This document shows positions 54,821 to 63,879 of a stretch of DNA of 64,000 bases, in pieces. The notes beneath the pieces were generated by a model. It saw only the letters and a list, made by a program, of their open reading frames with translations, had not been told where the DNA came from and searched no databases. Origin of the DNA: Dictyobacter arantiisoli (GTDB lineage Bacteria; Chloroflexota; Ktedonobacteria; Ktedonobacterales; Ktedonobacteraceae); contig NZ_BIXY01000011.1 in NCBI RefSeq assembly GCF_008326305.1, positions 42,377 through 106,376 of the forward strand. The letters run 5' to 3'. The position numbers were made by a program, and so were the translations under genes. Position 1 is the stretch's first letter. Each line of letters begins with the position of its first letter.

Positions 54821-56674
54821 TTACCAGGAAGCAATCAGATAATCTTTCCAAAACTTTCCATACTCGGACTGTCCACACTGTGCGGTTTGAAAAATCAGGT
54901 CACAGATACGCGCGGCCGCATCTATCTCGTCGAGAGGTATTTTCTCGTCAGGAATACGATGCGCGTAGGGCACCTGCTGCGAAATCCAACCCGGGTCCAC
55001 ACTATTGATGTAGATACCCTGACGGGCTAAATCGGTCGCTATCGTTAAGGTTAACATATTTAGTGCCGCTTTCGCCATATTTGAATGGGGATGCACGCCA
55101 GTTTTCATACTCGCGAATTGCCCTTCTATCGAGGAGACATTGATGATGGATGCGCCTGCATGCTGATGTCGAGCCAGCAAGGGCTGAAACTGCTGAATCA
55201 GCATTGTGGGCGCAATCGAGTTAATCAATTGTGTCTCAAGAATTTCAGGCATCGCCAGTTGTTCTAGCCGCTTGGTCCAGCTATTGTCGGGACGTAGATC
55301 AAGCTGTTGTCCGGATTCATCATAGCGATCAGGCGGAAAATGCTGTGGATCGATCCGCTCATCACTCGCCATAATCGAGAGCTGTGAGAACGCGGCAGAG
55401 CTATGAGAGGGCGATGAGGTGCTCAGGGTGAAAGGCATCGTCTCAGGTACTTGTAGAGCATGATTGGAACTATCGTTTGCCGGGGCAAGCAGAAGTTGTT
55501 CGTTACGCAGCACAACCTGTAATAACGCTGGCAACGCTGCATAGGGCTGCATCTCAAAGGGAAGCAGATGAGCATAGTAGGCTGGCGGCCTTCGGACCGT
55601 TTGCGCGGCATTATTGATTAAGATATCCAGATGTCCATAATGGGTCGCGACATATTGTGTGAAACGCTCAATGCCTGGCAGATAGCGCAAGTCCAGCCCA
55701 TAGATATCCAGGCGTTCACACCATTGAGCATAATCGGGTTCGCGCACATAACGTCCGGCTGCATCGTGAGGAAAACGTGTCGTCACGATGACGCTGGCCC
55801 CGGCGCGCAAGAGCTTGAGGGCTGCCGCATAGCCAATGCGCACACGAGCACCAGTAACCACTGCAACAAAGCCGCGCAAATCCGCCTGCTGGCTACGTCT
55901 GGCATAATTGAGATCACCACAACGCGCGCAGAGATGGCGATAAAAAAAGTGCTGACGAAAAAAGCGCTCTTTACAAACATAACAATCAGGAAAATTAGGA
56001 TGATCAGGCTCTCGATACAGGCCCGTCTCATGGCCTGTTAAAACCCGACCATCAAAGGCGGGATTGCGATAATAGAGGGCGTCATCAAGAGCGAACAGAT
56101 AATCGGGGCGCAGCGCCAGTGGCTGTTCGGTGATCAATGTGTATAACCGTAAACTCAGAGATTCAGTATCTTCTTGACGATGAGCTTTATCAGTAGCACC
56201 GCGCCGAGACAGGATGATACCGATAGGCAGAGCCTGTTTGGGAATCTTTTCGACACGCGTACTCAGATCAGAGACGGCCTGTGTCGCCAGCGGAATGGGT
56301 CGATAAGGTCGTAATGCTTTGACACTGGCTATGGCCTCCACTGCCTCTCGCAAGCCTGCTTCTTCCATAGTAGGACAGAGTTGGATCACTGCCAGCACGC
56401 TTTTGAGGGCATATTGGTTAGCAGTCAACCTGTTATCCTCACTGTGCAGCTTATCATACAGCACGATATCTATCGGTAGCGAGGTTGTGGAGGCAGTATG
56501 AGTGAGGGAACTACGAGCAACGCCATAGCTGCCCGGCAGTGCTTCAAGCAATCGGGTATGGATCTCTTGTGCGAGAAGAGCCAGTGTCTCAACATTGAGA
56601 ACGCGTGGAGCAGCCTCAAATGTGGTACGCACCAGCTTTAGAATTTTAGGCAAATGTTTATGAATATCAGTCAT
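54821..56674 (-). CDS. Large SDR oxidoreductase with N-terminal extension and four-Cys finger
   Basis: 617 residues, more than twice a normal SDR. Residues 1-~215 are an unrecognised helical domain; ~230-265 hold CYVC-x15-CARC, a zinc-ribbon-like four-Cys unit. From ~270 comes an SDR Rossmann domain: VAVVTGARVRIGYAAALKLL (cofactor Gly motif), DLRYL, ILINNAAQT (NNAA), then VSSIEGQF and HPHSNMAKAALNM. In the last block the usual Tyr of Y-x-x-x-K is replaced (S-N-M-A-K), a feature also known from a branch of SDR proteins with HPHTNMAKAALNM. The catalytic Lys is kept. It starts 19 bases after the tRNA-Glu-like gene, so the two may be co-transcribed. Substrate unknown. Confidence 0.82.
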   Translation of the reverse strand: MTDIHKHLPKILKLVRTTFEAAPRVLNVETLALLAQEIHTRLLEALPGSYGVARSSLTHTASTTSLPIDIVLYDKLHSEDNRLTANQYALKSVLAVIQLCPTMEEAGLREAVEAIASVKALRPYRPIPLATQAVSDLSTRVEKIPKQALPIGIILSRRGATDKAHRQEDTESLSLRLYTLITEQPLALRPDYLFALDDALYYRNPAFDGRVLTGHETGLYREPDHPNFPDCYVCKERFFRQHFFYRHLCARCGDLNYARRSQQADLRGFVAVVTGARVRIGYAAALKLLRAGASVIVTTRFPHDAAGRYVREPDYAQWCERLDIYGLDLRYLPGIERFTQYVATHYGHLDILINNAAQTVRRPPAYYAHLLPFEMQPYAALPALLQVVLRNEQLLLAPANDSSNHALQVPETMPFTLSTSSPSHSSAAFSQLSIMASDERIDPQHFPPDRYDESGQQLDLRPDNSWTKRLEQLAMPEILETQLINSIAPTMLIQQFQPLLARHQHAGASIINVSSIEGQFASMKTGVHPHSNMAKAALNMLTLTIATDLARQGIYINSVDPGWISQQVPYAHRIPDEKIPLDEIDAAARICDLIFQTAQCGQSEYGKFWKDYLIASW

Positions 56675-56692
56675 AGTTGTGGAAAGTAAAAA

Positions 56693-56764
56693 TGGAGATA
56701 TCCAGGAGTCGAACCTAGAAATTCCGCATGAGAGTGCGATGTGTTACCGTAACACTTTATCCCC
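56693..56764 (-). tRNA. tRNA-Glu(CTC)-like gene, atypical
   Basis: The minus strand folds as a cloverleaf: acceptor GGGGATA/TATCTCC, D-arm GTGT-TACGGTA-ACAC, anticodon arm TCGCA-CTCTCA-TGCGG with CTC in the loop, and T-arm around GGTTCGACTCC. Departures from a normal tRNA: the anticodon loop has 6 rather than 7 bases, the T-stem gains an extra T-A pair, and no CCA is encoded (A then TTTT). A one-base deletion in the loop would suggest a damaged or pseudo-tRNA; a misread of the arms is possible. It sits 19 bases before the large SDR gene. Confidence 0.6.
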
Positions 56765-57107
56765 GCGCTTAAAGTTGCATTTTCGCTACGTGAAATTGAT
56801 TCATTTAACGATGGATGTAATATAACAGAAACATTGGGCGTTGTCAATAGAAAAGATGGGCAGATGCACACCTGTTCAAGGCAATTATTTAATGACAGGT
56901 GGAGCCTCCCACAAGGCGAATCTCTAGCATTTGGTGGCGGTCTGTATAGTGAAAGTGGTAGACAACACTATGCCAATGCGCAAGGTTACTGCACTGTTAA
57001 CCGCACGTAGCCGATCAATAACAATGACAATGCTATAGCGCATTGACGTTATGAGCAGAGGCATTATTTTTCTCTGCAAACACCATTTGTGAGGAGTAAG
57101 AATTCTA
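56765..57107. other. Gap between the tRNA-like gene and hup
   Basis: 343 bases between divergent transcription units, containing the promoters of both. No further gene or strong palindrome seen. Confidence 0.4.
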
Positions 57108-57476
57108 ATGAAAACCAGTTCACCAGATAGAGAACACATTGTCGTCGGTAAAGACGAGCTGATTCATCAGATTGCGGCCAAGGCTGGCATGAATTTAAAA
57201 GAGACCAATAAAGTCATCGATGCCTTCACCGAAGTAGTACGTGAGGGCGTTGCCAAGGGCTATGAAGTGCGTCTGATGGGTTTCGGCACCTGGAACCTGC
57301 GGGATGTGGCGCCGCGCCGTGTCAAATCGATTCGCGGTGGCGATCAGATCACGATTCCGGCGCGTAAACGTGTTGGTTTCTCGGTTGGTGCGGTTCTTTC
57401 TCAGGCTGCTTTAGATGCATCCGCTGGACGCAGCAACAAAAAGGCCGACGCACAACGCAATGGTACCGGTCACTAA
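57108..57476 (+). CDS. HU family DNA-binding protein
   Basis: 122 residues, slightly longer than the ~90-residue core because of a 10-residue N-terminal extension and a basic C-terminal tail (~100-122, Arg/Lys/Asn rich). The core runs VVGKDELIHQIAAKAGMNLK to GFGTWNLRDVAPRR and ends at IPARKRVGFSVG, which is the beta-arm and K-x-V-x-F-x-x-G signature (F-x-x-G-x-x-x-L). It binds and bends DNA as part of the nucleoid. The start follows GTGAGGAGTAAGAATTCT. A large inverted repeat lies directly downstream. Confidence 0.93.
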   Translation: MKTSSPDREHIVVGKDELIHQIAAKAGMNLKETNKVIDAFTEVVREGVAKGYEVRLMGFGTWNLRDVAPRRVKSIRGGDQITIPARKRVGFSVGAVLSQAALDASAGRSNKKADAQRNGTGH

Positions 57477-57491
57477 TCGCATTTGAAACGT

Positions 57492-57576
57492 TACCTTCTA
57501 TCATGTTATGCTAACAGCGCACGCTATCCCTATGCCGATAGCTGTTTAGTTTATATCAACGACATGATAGAAGGTA
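57492..57576. terminator. Nested inverted repeat between convergent genes
   Basis: TACCTTCTATCATGT (57492-57506) pairs exactly with 57562-57576. Inside it lie CTAACAGC/GCTGTTTAG and GCTATC/GATAGC stems, giving one long branched stem. It lies between hup (+) and the membrane gene (-), so it can act for both; it is larger than a normal terminator. Confidence 0.5.
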
Positions 57577-57597
57577 TGTATCAGGTGTCTAACTTTA

Positions 57598-58419
57598 TCA
57601 ATGCGACAGCCCCAACTGGCGTAATGACTGCGCCACCTGATCCTGTTCAGACGGCAGGGGGAGACGAAAGCTCTGCCCATCATTGAGAAAGACGACGCGT
57701 TGCTGCTCAAACAGCACAACCATATCGAGTTGCTTATCATTATTGACATCGACAAACGTAAGCGTCACGGGGACCAGATCAGTGCTGGGTGGCTCTAACA
57801 GCGGGACCAGAAATACCCGCGTATGCGTAGCATCCCCTCCTGGGAACTCGATCACCTGGATGCGGCGCTGCAAGTTCAGAGCGATAAAATGACTGGGTGT
57901 ACCTGTCTGATCATGATTATGCCCGACCCGCACATCAGTCTGATAGGTACGCGGTCGGCCATAGTGGGCATCATCCCACAGCGTCGTGCCCCAGTTAGAG
58001 ACAAGACCAAACAGCATCCACAACAGCACCATCCCGGCCATACCCAGCACGATAGAGAACACAAAAGCAGAGGTAATGCGGCGTGGCTTCCGCCCCGGGG
58101 ATGAAGTGTTGAGCGGAAGAGGTCGCACGGCTCGTGACCCTGGACCAGGGCGACTACGCACAATTTTACGCAGCAAGGCTCGGCCATCGCTCAACAGCTC
58201 AGCTGATTGGTCCGCAAGATGCGAAGCTCGATCAGCCGGGGCCGCTTCCTCATGAGCGTGCTGGCGCAGGCGACGGGATGCCCGTAGGATTGGTGTAGGA
58301 ATTGCCGCATCCGACACAAACGACTTCGGCTGCTTCCCACGACTTGTCGGACCCTCAATGGGTCGATGCCGTAAGATACTTTTAGGTGCAATCTTATCCG
58401 TAGACTCAAGAACCGGCAT
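57598..58419 (-). CDS. Single-span membrane protein with calcium-loop-like C-terminal domain
   Basis: 273 residues. The first ~115 are basic, Pro/Arg/Ser-rich and probably cytosolic; one membrane helix follows (~118-140, AFVFSIVLGMAGMVLLWMLFG), then an outside domain of ~130 residues. In that domain LTFVDVNNDKQLDMVVLF has the D-x-N-x-D-x-x-x-D spacing of dockerin/FG-GAP style calcium loops. I do not recognise a named family. Start at 58419 is preferred because GGGAAGG lies upstream; an earlier Met at 58458 has no site. Function unknown. Confidence 0.75.
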   Translation of the reverse strand: MPVLESTDKIAPKSILRHRPIEGPTSRGKQPKSFVSDAAIPTPILRASRRLRQHAHEEAAPADRASHLADQSAELLSDGRALLRKIVRSRPGPGSRAVRPLPLNTSSPGRKPRRITSAFVFSIVLGMAGMVLLWMLFGLVSNWGTTLWDDAHYGRPRTYQTDVRVGHNHDQTGTPSHFIALNLQRRIQVIEFPGGDATHTRVFLVPLLEPPSTDLVPVTLTFVDVNNDKQLDMVVLFEQQRVVFLNDGQSFRLPLPSEQDQVAQSLRQLGLSH

Positions 58420-59193
58420 TGCGCGCCTTCCCTTTCCACTCACAAAAACGCCTACCAAACCAATACCCGATGAAGAAACAACACCTCAGACAAGAACAAC
58501 TCTTGCCCATGACCATCTAGCAATCAGTAACTGAATGCTGGCAATATCTAGAAACTATGTTCTAATTCTAACGAAACAAAAAGCCCTTGTCAAGCCAGAT
58601 AGCCAAAAAGAAAACCGTCTAAGTGACGCAATGGAGAGCAACCAACTGACCAATCTACAGCGACAACGAGGAACATCCGCCACAACCTCCACAACAACAC
58701 CCGTAACACCCTTCCATCCATACACAAGAGACAATTGACATAATAGCTGGCAGCTAGCCAGCAGAAGCAGAACCCACAGTAGCTTATTTACGCTCAAAGT
58801 ATACCATAGAGTTTCTTGTAATACCAGATATATATGTACTAATAGGCTATCCCAAAATGCCCTATAGCCTGTAACAGCCGATACCGCTTAAATACCGAGA
58901 AAAATCCGAATACTGGGAGTGCAAGGGTTCGGGCCTTCTGGTGTTGTTTCACCAGACAATGGATGGACAGACCGGAATTGTTGAGAATTAAGACCATCTC
59001 ACCCCAACGCTCTCTCTACTACGCCATGCTTTCCTGGTTGGGGTACGGATGCGGAGCTACGGGGAAAGGAGTTTCGTACGATTCACGGGAAAACGGGCCT
59101 CACTTGCGTTCGGGGCGCATCTACGTTTTTCGTCAAAATCCCTCTTATTTTAGCGGTATTGCCCGTAACAACCGACCGCTAAAGAGAAAAGAA
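58420..59193. other. 774-base gap carrying repeat family 1, copy C
   Basis: No credible gene. From 59038 to 59165 the sequence TTGGGGTACGG, CGTACGATTCACGGGAAAACGG (given as CGTACGATTCACGG and GAAAACGG), GGCGCATCTACGTTTTTC and GCGGTATTGCCCG matches copies A and B. In addition CCCCAACGCTCTCTCT at 59002 is an inverted copy of the element's left end, so this copy starts with a hairpin. Confidence 0.6.
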
Positions 59194-62100
59194 CTACTTC
59201 TTCCCATTCTTCTTCTTCTTCGCAGAGCTGCCCTTCCCCACAGGCCTCATCAGCGCACGCAACTCCATATAATGTTTGCGCACCAGTATCGTATCAGGAT
59301 GTTGAGCACTCAAGACCTGCTCGTAAATAGCCAGAGATCGCTTCAATAATGGTCCCGCCAGTGAATAAAAGCGCTGATCAACATAGAGCATTCCCAGATT
59401 ATGTAAACTATTAGCCGTATCGGGATGCTGCGGACCCAATGTCTTTTCGCGAATCTCCAGGGCTCGTCTGCTAAGAGACATAGCCTCTTTAATCTTCCCC
59501 TGGCTTCTATATAATACTGCCAGATTATTCAAGCTCGTCGCCGTATCGGGATGCTGTCCTCCCAGCGCCTGCTCTCGGATCTCCAGTGCTCGCTTGTACA
59601 GCGGCTCCGCTTCCTCATACTTCCCCTGGCTCTCATACAGCCCTGCCAGATTACCCAAGCTCGTCGCCGTATAGGGATGCTGTCCTCCCAGCGCCTGCTC
59701 TCGGATCTCCAGGGCTCGCTTATACAATGGCTCCGCTTCCTCATACTTCCCTTGACTCTCATACAACCCTGCCAGGCTACCCAAACTCGTCGCCGTGTCA
59801 GGATGCTGCCCACCCAGCACCTGCTCACTGATCTTCAGTGCTCGCTTATACAATGGCTCCGCTTCCTCATACTTCCCCTGGCTCTGATACAGCCCTGCCA
59901 GATTATTCAAACTCGTCGCCGTATCGGGATGCTGTCCTCCCAGCGCCTGCTCTCGGATCTTCAGGGCTCGCTTATACAGCGGCTCCGCTTCCTCGTACTT
60001 CCCCAGCCTCTGATACAACCCTGCCAGGTTACCCAAGCTCGTCGCCGTATCGGGATGCTGCCCACCCAGCGCCTGCTCTCGGATCTTCAGGGCTCGCTTA
60101 TACAGCGGCTCCGCTTCCTCATACTTCCCCCGGCTCTTATACGACCCTGCCAGATTATCCAAACTTAAGGCGACATCCGGGTGCTGGCTATCTAACACCT
60201 TTTCTCGAATAGCTAACGCTCTCTTGTCCAGAACTTCCGCCTGGCTATATTTGCCCTGCGCGTCATAGAGCGTGGCTAGATCGTTCAGGCTGCTGGCGGT
60301 TTCGGCATGTTCAGGGCCGAAGATGGCTTCTTTAATCTTCAGGGCTCTTTGATAAAGCGGCTCTGCGTCATGGTACTTTGCCTGTTCTTGATAAGAGCGG
60401 GCCAGGTTATTGAGGCTGGTCGCGGTCTCGGCATGTTCAGTATCAAAGAGGGTCTCGCGCATGGTTAAGGCATGCTGATTGTACTGCTCGGCCTGCTGGA
60501 AGTGTGCTTGCAGGCGAGAGACTTCCGCCAGATCATTGAGTATGCGTGCGGTCACCGGATGAATCTTGCCCAGGACATCCTCACTGAGCGTGAGCGCCTG
60601 TAGATATGCGGTTTCGGCTGCTTGATAGCGAGCCTGCTTATCCAGCACATTCCCATACCAGTGCCATAGCTGGACATTGATGTCGGATGGAGTGGGCCGC
60701 GCTCCGAGCAGTTCTATGGCGTGTTGAATCTGCGGCAGATAGGTCAGGCAGCGTGCCCAATGATCTTGCTCGTAGTCGGCTGGCGGTATGCTTAAAGCCA
60801 GCGCGTCGATAGCTCTTTCTTCCCAGATTTTACGTAAATTACGCTCAGCCATCCTCTCTTGCAAGACGACCTGGACCAGTCGATGGATGCTTAAGATCTG
60901 GTTGGGATTACGCCGGATCAATGAATAATTACGCAAAGGTATCATCAGCTCGTTGAACTCGAAATCATCGGAACAAAGGGTACTTAATACTGGACCTAAC
61001 TTCGTCGCTCCTTTGCTAAATAGCTCTTCAGGGATCTCGTCTGGCTCCAACAGGGCACAGAGGTAGAGCAATTCGACACTGGCAGGGTTCGCTTGCTGCA
61101 CCCTGTCAAAAGATAGAGACCAGGTGGTGGCTACGGTATCGTGATAATCACCGGGATCAGTGCTGCTTTTGCGCTTGAGCAGGGTCAGGCGCTTTTGCTG
61201 ATAGAGTTGACGATACCTTTCCAGTCCACATCCTGTCTCAGAGATATAGGCTCCGGCCTGATCGAGGGCCAGAGGCAGGCCACCCAGTTCGGTTACAATC
61301 TTGCTGGCGGCTTCTTGATCCTCCAGGGTAGCCTGCGACAACTCCTGGCGCTGTTCGATGATCTCGGCACGCCGCAGGAGCAGGGTTGCCCCTTCAGTTG
61401 CGTCCATGATAGCTAGATCCAGGTGGCGCGCCCGTCTGCTGACGATCTGGGAGCGGGTGGTGATCAAGGTGTGCCCCCGCGCATGCTGCGGCGGCAGGTC
61501 CTTAATGTCCGCCAGATTCTCGACGTTATCGAGGATCAAGAGCCAGTGTTCATGCGCCTCCAGCCAGCGCAGTACGGCCTGCACAATCACTGTCTGCTCT
61601 GATTCCTGCGGGACTGGCAATTTTAATATCGGCGCAATCCGGCTTAAACCGGAGAGGACAGTATCACGGGTGTCGGCGGTGAGCCAGAGAATCTGCTCGT
61701 ATTCGTGCTGATAGCGATAGGCGTATTCCAGGGCAGTCTGCGTCTTGCCAATCCCCCCCAGTCCGCTGATGGCCTGTGTCAGGGCCGCGGTCTGTGCTTC
61801 ACGTAAGGCGGTATGTAGATCGGCAAGATAAGCCTCCCGTCCGGTGAAGAGGCGGTTACGCTCAAATGGGATATTATTTAACTTATGAAACGGCTCCTGA
61901 ATGGTCCGGGCCTGCTCTAATACCACCTTCTTTTGCTCCTCCACCACGCGTGCAATACCATTCACAATATCTACAAATGCATCATCCAGATCAGGCCATT
62001 TTGTCACTGGCTTCCCGTTTTGGGGTAAGGCTTGCAGATCGCCAACCTTCTCTCCATCCAGATAGGTCGGTCGCAAGAGAACAGAAATGACGTGTGCGGT

Positions 62101-62397
62101 ATGTTCGGCGCGCCGCTCCATGGCTCGGGTCAGATCAAAACCATACTGGGAATCTGATGAGATAAAATCTGAACTTATCAATAAGAGTATTATTTGAGCT
62201 TGATTTAAGTGTTCCGCTATTTCTTTATTTTTATCTTCGCCCGCCAGAATATTAAGTGGCTGCCAGAATTCAATCTTCCCTGAGAGCGCCAGAGGCTTGA
62301 GATGAGTAAGCAGTTTTTTCAGTAAAACTTCGTCTTCAGTGACGCGAGCATAGGATATAAAGACTTTGATCGCAGCAGACGGTGGGCTGATAGACAT
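59194..62397 (-). CDS. TIR - NB-ARC - TPR protein (STAND NTPase)
   Basis: 1067 residues. Residues ~8-140 are a TIR domain (KVFISYARVTEDEVLLKKLL ... WQPLNILAGED ... IILLLISSDFISS). At ~165-470 lies an NB-ARC/STAND ATPase with P-loop GLGGIGKT (212-219), Walker B LLILDNVEN and GLPLAL. About 470-580 is a winged-helix-like connector, and ~590-1040 are kinesin-light-chain-type 42-residue TPRs, five of them nearly identical, followed by a Lys-rich end. In the TIR, the position usually held by the NADase Glu (I-E-M-K-R-A) reads FDLTRA, an Asp. Such architectures sense intruders or stress in bacteria; several TIR-STAND proteins defend against phage. The gene is 195 bases downstream of a related TIR-like/TPR gene. 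Confidence 0.9.
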   Translation of the reverse strand: MSISPPSAAIKVFISYARVTEDEVLLKKLLTHLKPLALSGKIEFWQPLNILAGEDKNKEIAEHLNQAQIILLLISSDFISSDSQYGFDLTRAMERRAEHTAHVISVLLRPTYLDGEKVGDLQALPQNGKPVTKWPDLDDAFVDIVNGIARVVEEQKKVVLEQARTIQEPFHKLNNIPFERNRLFTGREAYLADLHTALREAQTAALTQAISGLGGIGKTQTALEYAYRYQHEYEQILWLTADTRDTVLSGLSRIAPILKLPVPQESEQTVIVQAVLRWLEAHEHWLLILDNVENLADIKDLPPQHARGHTLITTRSQIVSRRARHLDLAIMDATEGATLLLRRAEIIEQRQELSQATLEDQEAASKIVTELGGLPLALDQAGAYISETGCGLERYRQLYQQKRLTLLKRKSSTDPGDYHDTVATTWSLSFDRVQQANPASVELLYLCALLEPDEIPEELFSKGATKLGPVLSTLCSDDFEFNELMIPLRNYSLIRRNPNQILSIHRLVQVVLQERMAERNLRKIWEERAIDALALSIPPADYEQDHWARCLTYLPQIQHAIELLGARPTPSDINVQLWHWYGNVLDKQARYQAAETAYLQALTLSEDVLGKIHPVTARILNDLAEVSRLQAHFQQAEQYNQHALTMRETLFDTEHAETATSLNNLARSYQEQAKYHDAEPLYQRALKIKEAIFGPEHAETASSLNDLATLYDAQGKYSQAEVLDKRALAIREKVLDSQHPDVALSLDNLAGSYKSRGKYEEAEPLYKRALKIREQALGGQHPDTATSLGNLAGLYQRLGKYEEAEPLYKRALKIREQALGGQHPDTATSLNNLAGLYQSQGKYEEAEPLYKRALKISEQVLGGQHPDTATSLGSLAGLYESQGKYEEAEPLYKRALEIREQALGGQHPYTATSLGNLAGLYESQGKYEEAEPLYKRALEIREQALGGQHPDTATSLNNLAVLYRSQGKIKEAMSLSRRALEIREKTLGPQHPDTANSLHNLGMLYVDQRFYSLAGPLLKRSLAIYEQVLSAQHPDTILVRKHYMELRALMRPVGKGSSAKKKKNGKK
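59525..60155 (-). repeat. Array of five near-identical 126-bp coding repeats
   Basis: Within the TPR part, blocks containing GGCTCCGCTTCCTCATACTT and CCCAGCGCCTGCTC recur every 126 bases (42 codons). The DNA identity between units is much higher than between the outer, diverged TPRs, which points to recent unit duplication or gene-conversion-like homogenisation. Confidence 0.85.
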
Positions 62398-62592
62398 GCG
62401 CGAGACCCCTATTCATTAAATACAGCAGATTTTGGTAATACCGGCACATATAAGTATACGTATAATCTGGACTGTATTCAATTATAGGGGACATATGGCT
62501 CTATGCTGAATCTTAACGGGATCTTTGCTCTCTTGCTGACGAGAGGATCGCTACACAAACTGGATATTTCTCTGTTTATCACTCCAGATATA

Positions 62593-63609
62593 TTATTGTA
62601 AGGCGGCGATTTCACTGTCTTTGCCCTGGATTTTCAGGACGCTGATCAGATTGTTGATGCTGCGAACGATGGAGTGATCTTCGATGTCACGCTCCCCTTC
62701 AGCTATTTCGATAGCGCGTTGGAAGAGGGCCTGCGCCTCGGCATAATAGGCTTTGCGCTGATAGAGGACGCCCAGATTGTTAAGGCGGCCAGCATGTATC
62801 GATGGGGCGATGCTGCGTTCGGTGAGAGGTTCATTCGTGAGCACTTGCTTGTACAAATCTTCGGCGGCGTCATAGTGTCCCAGGCGCAGCTCGATAAAGG
62901 CGAGCTTATCCATGCTGGCGACGATCTCAGTGCGCTTTGTACCTGACATGCTCTGGCGCTGGCGGAGTGCTCGTTGCGCGGTTTGTTGAGCTTCTACATA
63001 GAGGGCTCGGCGCACATAAAAGGTAGTGAGCATATCCAGGCATGTGATAGTATCATCGTCCGTCTTTGTGCAGCCACCGGCCTGATCACTGAGGACAGAT
63101 TCATACATATCTTGCACGCTGAGGTAGAATGCGAAGGAATCTTCACGTTGACTGCGAACTTCTAACTGTTCGCACGCAATCTCGATCCCTTCCTGTACAT
63201 AGGCAAAATCGTGTTCTTCAGCCAACCAGGTGATAATGGGACGGGAGCGCTCCAGGCAGGCTTTGAGTTCGCTGGCACGCCATGCATCCCAAATAAGCTC
63301 GTGGAGCAGAATCGGCATAACAATGACACTGCCATTATGGTAACGCTCCAGCAACAGCTCAAACACGGCCGTATTCTCCACCACAGCATCCATAAAATGA
63401 TCGCTCATGAGCAAGCAGATGATCTGCGCGTCCTTGATCACGACTGGATCGGGCTTGCGGGCTGCGTTAAGACGCAGGCAGGTCCATTGCTGGCAAATAG
63501 CATGCTTAATAAGAGAACGTAAGTGAACCTCGAAGACATCGAAAATCGAGGTATCTTCTTCAGCATAGACTATACATATTTCAACTTTTTGCTGCTTTAA
63601 AGTACTCAT
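62593..63609 (-). CDS. TIR-like / TPR protein, no NB-ARC
   Basis: 338 residues. Residues ~8-125 resemble a diverged TIR domain: VEICIVYAEEDTSIFDVFEV, then AQIICLLMSDHFMDAV, AVFELLLERY (a Glu sits where the NADase residue is expected) and VIVMPILL. Residues ~185-338 hold four TPRs of the same kinesin-light-chain style as the neighbour (QTAQRALRQRQSM, AEDLYKQVL, LNNLGVLYQRKAYYAEAQAL). The start at 63609 follows GGAAGGAGTATAG; the longer frame to 63741 lacks a site. It is upstream of the TIR-NB-ARC-TPR gene on the same strand (gap 195 bases). A joint defence or signalling unit is an inference. Confidence 0.75.
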   Translation of the reverse strand: MSTLKQQKVEICIVYAEEDTSIFDVFEVHLRSLIKHAICQQWTCLRLNAARKPDPVVIKDAQIICLLMSDHFMDAVVENTAVFELLLERYHNGSVIVMPILLHELIWDAWRASELKACLERSRPIITWLAEEHDFAYVQEGIEIACEQLEVRSQREDSFAFYLSVQDMYESVLSDQAGGCTKTDDDTITCLDMLTTFYVRRALYVEAQQTAQRALRQRQSMSGTKRTEIVASMDKLAFIELRLGHYDAAEDLYKQVLTNEPLTERSIAPSIHAGRLNNLGVLYQRKAYYAEAQALFQRAIEIAEGERDIEDHSIVRSINNLISVLKIQGKDSEIAALQ

Positions 63610-63879
63610 AAAACTATACTCCTTCCAATTCTCAATCCCTATCATCTGAGCTTTATGAAATTGAAGCCATGGTGTCATCTCATGAACAATATATCTAGCT
63701 ATTGAAATGTACCAGAAGCCAACATTTACAACAATGCTCACCTATGCCCGGTTCCATAGGAAGATAAATACAATACCATAAGACATATCTTACCCTACTA
63801 TAATATGCTATAAAATTGCCTCCCTTCCGGGGGGATTGAGGGTACTCCCCAATACGGTTCGAATAAAAGGAATGATAAG

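Noticed and set aside
59525..60155. CRISPR-like periodicity
   Set aside because: Units are contiguous 126-bp coding repeats with no spacers; they encode TPRs.
59551..60212. Plus-strand frames with repeated Leu/Pro motifs
   Set aside because: They are antisense of the TPR repeat array and repeat only because the array does.
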